Below, one piece after another: positions 1-7,120 of a DNA stretch of 64,000 nt. This DNA is from Pelomonas sp039929605 (GTDB lineage Bacteria > Pseudomonadota > Gammaproteobacteria > Burkholderiales > Burkholderiaceae_C). Position 1 is the stretch's first letter, and the number at the start of each line of letters is the position of its first letter. Both the position numbers and the translations under genes were made by a program. The notes under the pieces were generated by a model. That model did not search any database, was not told the DNA's origin, and was given only the letters and a program-made list of their open reading frames with translations. Location: the NCBI RefSeq assembly GCF_039929605.1, contig NZ_JBDSQX010000019.1:1-64000 (forward strand). The letters are read 5' to 3'.

Positions 1-306
1 GCGCTGGAGATCGCCACGACGATGGCGATGGAGCCGCAGCTGATGCTGCTGGACGAGCCGACGCAAGGCATGGGGCATGAGGACGTGGACCGCGTGACGG
101 CATTGATCAAGCGCGTGGCGGAGGGCCGGACCGTGCTGATGGTGGAGCACAACATGAAGGTCGTGGCGAGCATCGCGGACCGGATCACGGTGTTGGCCCG
201 TGGGGCTGTTTTGGCTGAGGGGGATTACGCGACGGTGTCGAAGCATCCGGCGGTGTTGGAGGCTTATATGGGCACGGATGCGGCTGAGTTGGTGGGGGCG
301 CATTGA
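1..306 (+). CDS. livG: Branched-chain amino acid type ABC transporter ATP-binding protein, LivG-like (5' truncated by window)
   Basis: The frame is open from base 1, so only about the last 101 residues are present. The fragment carries Walker B (LMLLDEP, residues 14-20) followed by TQGM, and the H-loop histidine in MVEHNM. It ends with the usual tail containing ARGAVLAEGDY, typical of LivG/UrtD ATPases. The family energises uptake of branched-chain amino acids, amides or urea across the inner membrane together with LivF, LivH, LivM and a periplasmic binding protein, all of which follow downstream on the same strand. The Walker A and signature motifs lie upstream of the window. The transported substrate cannot be read from this fragment. 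Confidence 0.9.
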   Translation, partial: ALEIATTMAMEPQLMLLDEPTQGMGHEDVDRVTALIKRVAEGRTVLMVEHNMKVVASIADRITVLARGAVLAEGDYATVSKHPAVLEAYMGTDAAELVGAH

Positions 307-912
307 TGACGCTTTCGCTCGCTGCTGTTGGTTGCTTTGCGAAGAGTGCGTCTGCTCGCTGCATTGCCGGGAGTCCCGCCCGGCGGCGGGGTAACTTTCT
401 TCTGCGGGGCCAGAAGAAAGTCACCAAAGAAGAGGCCCTGAATCCGCACACCAGCGGGTCAAAGGGCTTGGCACTGGATCGCACCGCGAAGCGACCCGCT
501 TCGCTCTCGCTGCTGTCCTTGTCACCAGCACCACTCATCGCGCCGCTAGCCCTCTTAAGGCGCGGCTGCACGCCGTGCTCACGAGAAACGCCGAAGACAG
601 CGTCGCTCGGGCGACGCGGCATTTGCATTCCTGGTAAGCCCGGCGTGCAGCCGGCGTTAAGCGGCATGAAGGGGCGATGGATGCTGCTCTCCATAAGGAC
701 AGCAGCGAGAGCGCAGCGGGTCGCGTCTTCCCGCAATGACAGTGCACGTTTTCGCGCGCCGCCCGTGGCGTCGCCGCGGTCGTGTGCGGTTCAGAGCCTC
801 TTCTTTGGTGACTTTCTTCTGGCTCCGCAGAAGAAAGTTACCCGCCCGCCGGGGCGGACTCCCGGCACGACACTCGGCACAAACCAAACGCAACGAGCAA
901 GCTGACAGAGCC
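307..912. other. 606-bp gene-free gap between livG and livF
   Basis: No convincing gene is present, although several open frames occur in this GC-rich DNA. Most of the gap is a large imperfect palindrome (366-866) described separately. The livF start lies 46 bases beyond its right arm. Such a long gap is unusual inside a liv operon, so livF and the genes after it may need their own promoter or depend on read-through. Confidence 0.8.
366..866. repeat. Large inverted repeat element (arms 366-451 and 782-866)
   Basis: The left arm (366-451) and right arm (782-866) are imperfect reverse complements of about 85 bases. Each arm also folds on itself: ACTTTCTTCTG, a six-base loop, then CAGAAGAAAGT. 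Inner segments pair as well: the GCGACCCGCTTCG... block near 490-520 with its complement near 695-725, and CGGCTGCACGCCG (562-574) with CGGCGTGCAGCCG (640-652). The whole unit could form a cruciform or long hairpin. It has no transposase gene and looks like a non-autonomous dispersed repeat. Family name not known to me. Confidence 0.8.
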
Positions 913-1626
913 ATGGCCACTCCAGCACTCGAAATCACCAACCTCAACGCCTGGTACGGCGAAAGCCACATCCTGCATGGCATCAACCTCAGCGTGCAGC
1001 CCGGCCAGGTCATCACCCTGCTCGGCCGCAACGGCGCCGGCCGCACCACCACGCTGCGCGCCATCCTCGGCCTGACCGGCGCAAGAAAAGGCTCCATCAA
1101 GATCCACGGCGACGAGACGATCAGCCTCTCCACGCACCGCATCGCGCAACTCGGCATCGGCTACTGCCCCGAAGAGCGCGGCATCTTCGCGTCGCTCACA
1201 GCAGAAGAAAACCTGCGCCTGCCCCCGCCGCTCAAATCCAAGCGCGGCAAGGTCATGAGCGAGGCAGACATCTACGCCATGTTCCCCAACCTCGCCGAGC
1301 GCAAGCACAGCCCCGGCACACGGCTGTCCGGCGGCGAGCAGCAGATGCTGGCCGTGGCGCGCATCCTGCGCACGGGCGCCGACATCCTGCTGCTGGACGA
1401 AATCTCCGAAGGCCTCGCGCCCGTCATCGTCCAGGCCCTGGCCCGCATGATCCGCACGCTCAAGAGCCAGGGTTTCACCATCGTCATGGTGGAGCAGAAC
1501 TTCCGCTTCGCCGCGCCGCTGGCCGACCATTTCATCGTCATCGAGCACGGCGAAGTCGTGCTGTCTTTCCCCGCAACAGACCTACCGGCCCACCAGGCGC
1601 GGATGGACGAGCTGCTCAGCGTCTAA
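913..1626 (+). CDS. livF: Branched-chain amino acid type ABC transporter ATP-binding protein, LivF-like
   Basis: 237 residues, the usual LivF length. The ATG at 913 was chosen over longer in-frame alternatives because those would run through the upstream repeat. Motifs in order: Walker A at residues 38-46 reading GRNGAGRTT, with Arg44 where Lys is canonical; signature LSGGEQQ; Walker B LLLDE followed by ISEGLAP rather than the common PSEGLAP; H-loop histidine replaced by glutamine (VEQNF, a common LivF variant). It is the second ATPase of the liv operon and sits 26 bases before the binding-protein gene. The Walker A substitution may be a subfamily feature; conservation elsewhere suggests an active ATPase. 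Confidence 0.92.
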   Translation: MATPALEITNLNAWYGESHILHGINLSVQPGQVITLLGRNGAGRTTTLRAILGLTGARKGSIKIHGDETISLSTHRIAQLGIGYCPEERGIFASLTAEENLRLPPPLKSKRGKVMSEADIYAMFPNLAERKHSPGTRLSGGEQQMLAVARILRTGADILLLDEISEGLAPVIVQALARMIRTLKSQGFTIVMVEQNFRFAAPLADHFIVIEHGEVVLSFPATDLPAHQARMDELLSV

Positions 1627-1652
1627 CCCAACAACCCACTGGAGACAAAACC

Positions 1653-2849
1653 ATGAAGAAGACCCTCATCGCTACCGCCCTCGCCACCTGCGGTCTCGCA
1701 GCCAGCGCGCAAATATCGGGCGACGTCATCAAGATCGGTTTTCTGACCGACATGTCCAGCGTCTATGCCGACATCGACGGCGCCGGCGGCGTGGAGGCCA
1801 TCAAGATGGCCATCGCCGACATGAAAGGCATGACGGCCGGCAAGAAGATCGAGTTCATCTTTGCCGACCATCAGAACAAGGCCGACGTCGCCTCGGCCAA
1901 GGCGCGTGAATGGATAGACACGCAGGGCCTGGACCTGCTGATCGGCGGCACCAACTCCGGCACCAACCTGGCCATGGCCACGGTCGCAGCGGAGAAGAAG
2001 AAGCCCTTCATCTCCATCGGCGCCGGCAGCTCCGCGCTGACGAACGCGGCCTGCACGCCCTACACCATCCACTACGCCTACGACACCGTGGCGCTGGCCA
2101 ACGGCACCGGCGGGGCGGTGACCAAGGCGGGCGGCAAGAGCTGGTATTTCCTGACGGCCGACTACGCCTTCGGCGCCGCGCTGCAGGCCGACACCACGGC
2201 CGTCGTGCAGAAGAACGGCGGCACGGTCAAAGGCAGCATCAAGCACCCGCTGAACGCGAACGACTTCTCCAGCTTCCTGCTGCAGGCGCAGAGCTCGGGT
2301 GCGCAGATCCTGGGCCTGGCCAATGCCGGCGGCGACACCATCAACGCCATCAAGGCGGCCAACGAGTTCGGCATCACCAAGGGCATGAAGCTCGCGGGCC
2401 TGCTGATGTTCATCAACGACGTGCACTCGCTGGGCCTGAAGACCACCGAGGGCATGTACCTGACCGACTCCTGGTACTGGAACCAGAGCCCCGAGGCACG
2501 CGCCTGGAGCCGCCGCTTCTTCGACAAAATGAAGCGCATGCCGTCGTCGCTGCAGGCGGCGGACTACTCGGCCGTGATGCACTACCTGAAGGCCGTCGAA
2601 GCCGGCAAGACCGACGACGGCGACAAGGTCGTCGCCAAGATGAAGGAGATGCCGATCAACGACTTCTACACCAAGGGCACCATCCGCAAGGAAGACGGCC
2701 GCGGCATCCACGACATGTTCCTGATGCAGGTGAAGACGGTGAAGGAATCGACCGAGCCGTGGGACTACTACAAGGTCGTGACCCGCATCCCTGGCGAAGA
2801 AGCGTTCACGAAGCTCGCCGACAGCAAGTGCCCTCTGGTGAAGAAGTAA
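1653..2849 (+). CDS. ABC transporter substrate-binding protein (periplasmic binding protein type 1, LivJ/LivK-like)
   Basis: 398 residues. The signal peptide (MKKTLIATALATCGLAASAQ) directs export to the periplasm. The mature part has the Peripla_BP_6 layout: an early IGFLTDMSSVYAD strand, VEAIKMAI helix, IEFIFADHQNK, LLIGGTNSGTNLAM binding-loop region, and a late NDFYTKG/RKEDGRGIHDMFL segment. A GGAG motif (1640-1643) precedes the ATG by nine bases. It captures the ligand and delivers it to LivHM. This lineage includes binding proteins for branched-chain amino acids, amides, urea and aromatic acids; the sequence does not say which. A strong hairpin follows the gene. Confidence 0.92.
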   Translation: MKKTLIATALATCGLAASAQISGDVIKIGFLTDMSSVYADIDGAGGVEAIKMAIADMKGMTAGKKIEFIFADHQNKADVASAKAREWIDTQGLDLLIGGTNSGTNLAMATVAAEKKKPFISIGAGSSALTNAACTPYTIHYAYDTVALANGTGGAVTKAGGKSWYFLTADYAFGAALQADTTAVVQKNGGTVKGSIKHPLNANDFSSFLLQAQSSGAQILGLANAGGDTINAIKAANEFGITKGMKLAGLLMFINDVHSLGLKTTEGMYLTDSWYWNQSPEARAWSRRFFDKMKRMPSSLQAADYSAVMHYLKAVEAGKTDDGDKVVAKMKEMPINDFYTKGTIRKEDGRGIHDMFLMQVKTVKESTEPWDYYKVVTRIPGEEAFTKLADSKCPLVKK

Positions 2850-2900
2850 TGTCGGTTGTGCTTTCGGGCCGTGCGCCGGGCCGCCCCAAGCCGGCCCACT

Positions 2901-2952
2901 CAAGCCGCATGACGGGCGCTCCCCGACATGCGGCTTGGCCCCCTCGGGGGGC
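2901..2952 (+). terminator. Hairpin pair between binding-protein gene and livH
   Basis: CAAGCCGCATG (2901-2911) pairs perfectly with CATGCGGCTTG (2927-2937) across a 15-base loop, followed at once by a second GC-only hairpin GGCCCCC-TC-GGGGGGC (2938-2952). There is no T run, so this is more likely an mRNA-stabilising or attenuating structure that raises binding-protein expression over the membrane subunits than a full terminator. That role is inferred from the usual stoichiometry of such operons. Confidence 0.55.
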
Positions 2953-2982
2953 GGATCAGGTACACCTGAGCCGGGGGCACAC

Positions 2983-3873
2983 ATGACTGCTGAGTTTTTC
3001 GGTATTCCTCTGCCGGCCCTCTTGGGCCAGCTGCTGCTCGGCCTGGTCAACGGCTCGTTCTACGCGATGCTGTCCCTGGGCCTGGCGGTCATCTTCGGCA
3101 TGCTCAACATCATCAACTTCGCCCACGGGGCGCTGTACATGATGGGGGCCTTCTTCGCCTGGATGGGGCTGGAATACCTGGGCCTGAACTACTGGCTGAT
3201 GCTCGGTCTGGCGCCGCTCGCCGTCGGCCTGATCGGCATCGTCATCGAACGCACGATGCTGCAGTGGCTCTACAAGCTGGACCACCTCTACGGCCTGCTG
3301 CTGACCTTCGGCATCACCCTCGTCATCGAGGGCGTGTTCCGCTCGTTCTATGGCGTATCGGGCCAGCCTTATCAAGTGCCGGACGCGCTGCAGGGCGCCA
3401 CCAACCTCGGCTTCATGATCCTGCCCAACTACCGGGCCTGGGTGGTGGTCGCGTCGCTGGTGGTCTGCTTCGCCGTCTGGGCGCTGATCGAGAAGACCTC
3501 GCTCGGTGCCAAGCTGCGCGCCGGCACCGAGAACCCCAAGCTCGTGCAGGCCTTCGGCATCAATGTGCCGCTGATGGTGACGCTGACCTACGCCGGCGGC
3601 GTGGCGCTGGCGGCGTTTGCCGGCGTGCTCGCCGCGCCCATCCTGCAGGTGTCGGCGCTGATGGGCAGCAATCTCATCATCGTGGTGTTCGCCGTGGTCG
3701 TCATCGGTGGCATGGGCTCCATCCTCGGCTCCATCCTGACCGGCCTCGGCCTGGGCATCGTCGAGGGGCTGACCAAGGTGTTCTATCCCGAGGCCTCCAA
3801 CACGGTGGTGTTCGTCGTCATGGTCCTCGTGTTGTTGGTGCGTCCCGCCGGCCTGTTCGGAAAAGAGAAATGA
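2983..3873 (+). CDS. livH: Branched-chain amino acid type ABC transporter permease, LivH-like
   Basis: 296 residues from the ATG at 2983. An in-frame ATG at 2935 exists but lies in the hairpin region and would add a glycine/proline leader not typical of the family. The protein is almost entirely hydrophobic, with about eight membrane segments. It has the LivH N-terminal block GLVNGSFYAMLSLGLAVIFG, the INFAHGALYMMGAF segment, the conserved cytoplasmic EAA-like loop GAKLRAGTENPKLVQAFGIN, and a C-terminal VVVIGGMGSILGSI stretch. It forms the transmembrane channel with LivM. A GGGGG stretch six bases upstream may act as the ribosome site. Confidence 0.93.
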   Translation: MTAEFFGIPLPALLGQLLLGLVNGSFYAMLSLGLAVIFGMLNIINFAHGALYMMGAFFAWMGLEYLGLNYWLMLGLAPLAVGLIGIVIERTMLQWLYKLDHLYGLLLTFGITLVIEGVFRSFYGVSGQPYQVPDALQGATNLGFMILPNYRAWVVVASLVVCFAVWALIEKTSLGAKLRAGTENPKLVQAFGINVPLMVTLTYAGGVALAAFAGVLAAPILQVSALMGSNLIIVVFAVVVIGGMGSILGSILTGLGLGIVEGLTKVFYPEASNTVVFVVMVLVLLVRPAGLFGKEK

Positions 3874-3879
3874 ACTCAG

Positions 3880-3969
3880 CACAGCCACAGAGACACAGAG
3901 GCACAGAGAGACGGCGCCTCATCGCGACCCATCCCGCTGTCTCTGTGTCTCTGTGCCTCTGTGGCTGTG
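3880..3969. repeat. CACAGAG-type palindromic repeat, copy 1
   Basis: Left arm 3880-3911 begins CACAGCCACAGAGACACAG. The right arm (about 3939-3969, ending CTCTGTGGCTGTG) is its near-perfect reverse complement with two mismatches. The loop is about 27 bases. A second member of the same family lies at 51014-51096. It sits in the 118-base gap between livH and livM and could form a long hairpin in the operon transcript. Confidence 0.85.
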
Positions 3970-3991
3970 TTATTCGGTCCTAGCGCAAACC

Positions 3992-4978
3992 ATGCCTTCT
4001 TCACGCACCACTGTCCTCGGCTACGCCGCCCTCTTCGTCGGCATCGCGCTGCTGCCCACGTTGGGCGTCTACCCCGTCTTCGTCATGAAGGTGCTTTGCT
4101 ACGCGCTGTTCGCGTGCGCCTTCAACCTGTTGATCGGCTTCACCGGCCTGCTGTCCTTCGGCCACGCGGCCTTCCTGGGCACGGCGGCCTACGTCACGGG
4201 CCACGCGCTCAAGGTCTGGGGCCTGCCCACGCCGGTGGGGCTGCTGGTCGGCATGGCCGGCGCGGCCAGCGTGGGCCTGCTCTTCGGCCTGTTGGCCATC
4301 CGCCGCTCGGGCATCTACTTCTCGATGATCACGCTGGCGCTCGCGCAGATGCTGTATTTCTTCTTCCTGCAGACGCCGTTCACGGGCGGGGAGGACGGCC
4401 TGCAGTCCGTGCCGCGCGGCCACTTCCTGGGGCTGGATCTAGAGAGCGACATCACGCTGTTCTACGTCGTGCTCGGCATCTTCATCGCCGCTTTCTGTCT
4501 GATCTACCGCGTCGTCCACTCGCCCTTCGGCCAGGTGCTGACGTCCATCCGCGAGAACGAGGCGCGTGCGACGTCCTTGGGCTACGACACCGCCCGCTTC
4601 AAGCTGCTGGCCTTCGTGCTGTCCGCCGCGCTGGCCGGGCTGGCGGGCGCCACCAAGACGCTGGTGCTCGGCTTCGCGACGCTAAGCGATGCGATCTGGA
4701 CCACCTCGGGCCTCGTCATCCTGATGACGCTGGTGGGCGGCATGGGCACGCTCGTCGGCCCGATGGTCGGCGCGCTGGTCATCATTGCGCTGGAGAACAA
4801 GATCGGCGACTTCGGTAGCTGGCTGGGCGAGCTGACCGGCGTGGCCTGGTTCAACAGCCTGGGCGAATCGGTCAGCCTCGTCACCGGGCTGATCTTCATC
4901 GTCTGCGTGCTCGCCTTCAGGCGCGGGCTGGTGGGTGAGGCGATGGCGCTGTTCGAGAAACGGAAGGCTTCTTCCTGA
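3992..4978 (+). CDS. livM: Branched-chain amino acid type ABC transporter permease, LivM-like
   Basis: 328 residues from the ATG at 3992; the in-frame ATG at 3953 would begin inside the palindromic repeat. Features include the NLLIGFTGLLSFGHAAFLGTAAY block diagnostic of LivM, about eight to nine membrane helices, the cytoplasmic loop FGQVLTSIRENEARATSLGYD, and the C-terminal TLVGGMGTLVGPMVGA segment. It pairs with LivH to form the inner membrane pore. The 3' end overlaps the convergent EamA gene by 62 bases. No strong ribosome site is visible. Confidence 0.92.
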   Translation: MPSSRTTVLGYAALFVGIALLPTLGVYPVFVMKVLCYALFACAFNLLIGFTGLLSFGHAAFLGTAAYVTGHALKVWGLPTPVGLLVGMAGAASVGLLFGLLAIRRSGIYFSMITLALAQMLYFFFLQTPFTGGEDGLQSVPRGHFLGLDLESDITLFYVVLGIFIAAFCLIYRVVHSPFGQVLTSIRENEARATSLGYDTARFKLLAFVLSAALAGLAGATKTLVLGFATLSDAIWTTSGLVILMTLVGGMGTLVGPMVGALVIIALENKIGDFGSWLGELTGVAWFNSLGESVSLVTGLIFIVCVLAFRRGLVGEAMALFEKRKASS

Positions 4979-5822
4979 AGACGAGCACGTTGCCGGCCAT
5001 CACCAGCACCAAGCCGGCCAGCGCCGGTGCCGTCCACACATAGCCCTCCGCCCAGGCCGATACGTTCAGCGCGACGACCGGGAAAAGCACCGTGCTGTAG
5101 GCCGCGCGCTCGGGGCCGAGGCGACCCACCAGCGTCAGGTAGGCGGTGAAGCCGATCACCGAGCCGGGAATCGCCAGGTAGAGCAGCGCGCCGACGTAGC
5201 GCGGGCTGGTGTCGAACGCAAAAGGCACGCCGGCTACCAACGCGTAGCCCAGCAGGATGGCCGTGCCGACCGCCATGCCCCAGGCGTTGGTCTGCACCGG
5301 CTTCAGCCCTTCCTTCTGCAGCGCGGCCGACAGCAGGTTGCCAGTAGAGAAGCACAGCGTGCCGCCCAACGCCCAGGCCAGGCCGGCCGCCGTCGCGTGC
5401 CCGCGGCTGATCTCGGGCCAGAACAGCAGCACCAGACCGGCCAGCCCCAACGCGCCGCCACCCATCACCTGCGGCGCGATGACGCGGCCGTGCACGATGC
5501 GCGCTAGCAGCGCATTCCACAGCGCCGCGCTGGAGAACACGACGGCCACCAGGCCACTGGCCACCGTCTGGCTCGCGTTCAGGAAGCAGACGAAATTCAG
5601 GCAGAACAGGCACAGCCCCTGCGCCAGCACCCAGCCCAGCGCCTTGCCGCGCGGCACGACGAGTTGGCGCCGCCAGATGAGCCAGGCGAACAGCAGCAGC
5701 GCCGCCAGGCCGAAGCGGTAGGCGATGGACAGCGCGATGGGCACGGAGCCCAGCTGCCACTTCAGGGCGATCCATGTCGTGCCCCAGATGAGCACGACCA
5801 ATACGTAGAGAACAGCATTCAT
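4917..5822 (-). CDS. EamA/DMT family transporter
   Basis: 301 residues from the ATG at 5822; a longer open frame extends upstream but would overlap the divergent AraC gene. The protein starts MNAVLYVLVVLIWGTTWIA, the classic EamA opening with the GTxW motif, and shows ten predicted helices in two five-helix repeats; the second repeat begins near GLAWALGGTLCFSTGN. DMT proteins of this type export amino acids or related small metabolites, or are uncharacterised. The gene is divergent from an AraC-family regulator (101-base gap), which probably controls it. Its last 62 bases overlap livM tail to tail. Confidence 0.9.
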   Translation of the reverse strand: MNAVLYVLVVLIWGTTWIALKWQLGSVPIALSIAYRFGLAALLLFAWLIWRRQLVVPRGKALGWVLAQGLCLFCLNFVCFLNASQTVASGLVAVVFSSAALWNALLARIVHGRVIAPQVMGGGALGLAGLVLLFWPEISRGHATAAGLAWALGGTLCFSTGNLLSAALQKEGLKPVQTNAWGMAVGTAILLGYALVAGVPFAFDTSPRYVGALLYLAIPGSVIGFTAYLTLVGRLGPERAAYSTVLFPVVALNVSAWAEGYVWTAPALAGLVLVMAGNVLVFRKKPSVSRTAPSPHPPARA

Positions 5823-5923
5823 GCCGCCATCGTGGCGCCGCAGCCGGCGGCGCGATTGCACATTCCTGCGCATCGTCGACCCCGTCACGGCGCGCAAAAC
5901 CGCATCGGCCCTAGCATCGCGGC

Positions 5924-6823
5924 ATGCTTGATCTGACCGCCGGTTCGACGGCCCACCAGCCCGTCTTCGACGTGCTGGGCCGCTCCCAAGCGCGCCGTGA
6001 GCGCGAGGTGGCGCTGGCGGATGGCCTGAGCCTGGTGCAGTGGCGCAACGATGGCGGCCGCATGGACTACCAACGGCCCGGGCACCACACCTTGTCGGTT
6101 TACCTGCAGGGCGGGCGCCACACTCACTTGATCGAAACGCCGCGCGAGACCGGTCAACCCGGCTGCCACTGCGTGCTGCCGGCCGAACACGAATCACACT
6201 GGAACGTGGCCGGGCCGCTGCGCTTCGTGCACCTCTATTTGTCGGCCGACGCCTGGGCAGACCGCATCGTCCGCCTGCTGGATGCCGAACCCCGCGCTAT
6301 CACGTTGGAGCAGCGCATCTTTGGCGAGGACGACACGCTGGCCGCCTGGGCGCAGAGCGTGGCCGTTCGGGACTGGCAGGACCCGGCCGAGCGCCTGCGC
6401 ATCGACGCGCTGAGCCAGGCCGCGCTGGACCACCTCGTGCTGCAGGCCGCCCAACCTCGGCAGCGCCAGCGGGCGGAGCGCAACAGCGGCGGTCTGTCGA
6501 GCGCCGCGCGGCGCCGCGTGCTGGAATTCGTGGACGCCCATCTGGACAGCGCCGACCTCAGCCTGCCGCGCCTCGCCACCCAGGCCCACCTGTCGGAATT
6601 CCACTTCGCGCGCATGTTCCGCGTCTCCATGGGCTGCACGGTGCACGCCTGGGTGGCCGCCCGCCGGCTGGACCGCGCCCGGGCGCTGCTGTGCGAGACG
6701 GCACTGCCGCTGGCCGACGTGGCCGCCGCCTGCGGCTACGCCGGCGCGAGTCACCTCAACCGGCACGTCAGGGCCGCCACCGGCGCGACGCCGGGCCAGT
6801 TCCGAAGCGCCTTGCGCGCGTGA
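5924..6823 (+). CDS. AraC family transcriptional regulator
   Basis: 299 residues. The N-terminal half is a cupin-like sensory domain (GHHTLSVYLQGG, PAEHESHWNVAGPLRFVHLYL). The C-terminal roughly 100 residues are a double helix-turn-helix: first helices around LSLPRLATQAHLSEFHFARMF, second around LPLADVAAACGYAGASHLNR, ending ATGATPGQFR, where the family normally has GxxPxxYR. It faces the EamA transporter gene across 101 bases, an arrangement common for regulator/exporter pairs, so it is probably the local activator. The inducer is unknown. Confidence 0.9.
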   Translation: MLDLTAGSTAHQPVFDVLGRSQARREREVALADGLSLVQWRNDGGRMDYQRPGHHTLSVYLQGGRHTHLIETPRETGQPGCHCVLPAEHESHWNVAGPLRFVHLYLSADAWADRIVRLLDAEPRAITLEQRIFGEDDTLAAWAQSVAVRDWQDPAERLRIDALSQAALDHLVLQAAQPRQRQRAERNSGGLSSAARRRVLEFVDAHLDSADLSLPRLATQAHLSEFHFARMFRVSMGCTVHAWVAARRLDRARALLCETALPLADVAAACGYAGASHLNRHVRAATGATPGQFRSALRA

Positions 6824-6899
6824 CTGCTGACAACACGGCGTCACCATTCACTTTGAGTTAGGGGGCGCGTCGGCCGGCGATGTCGCTCACTATCTCGCC

Positions 6900-7034
6900 A
6901 TGGTCACGTCAGCCCGCTTCAAGTTCACCGCCACGCTGCTCGTGTCGGTGCTGGGCTTCGTGCTGGCGCTGATCGTGCTGCCGGCCAGTGGCCTGCTCGA
7001 CGAGCCGCTGGTCATGCTGGCGCCGCAGCGCTGA
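6900..7034 (+). CDS. Small hypothetical membrane protein, 44 residues
   Basis: A short frame from the ATG at 6900 encodes a basic start (MVTSARFKF), one long hydrophobic segment (TLLVSVLGFVLALIVLPASGL) and a short tail. Its composition fits a single-pass small protein, and it fills most of the gap between the AraC gene and the macroglobulin gene. No clear ribosome site is visible (TCTCGCC precedes the ATG). It may simply be chance in GC-rich DNA, so the call is tentative. Confidence 0.35.
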   Translation: MVTSARFKFTATLLVSVLGFVLALIVLPASGLLDEPLVMLAPQR

Positions 7035-7120
7035 TCACGTCCGCCGCCCTGGGGAATTTCTCCCCCCGCTGACACCGTTTTCCGTCCCTACACTGCGCCC
7101 CGACTCCAGGGAGACTCGGG

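Noticed and set aside
657..1157. Minus-strand frame across the repeat and livF start
   Set aside because: Its product contains the translated hairpin core that appears in several frames of the palindrome; this is a repeat artefact, not a gene.
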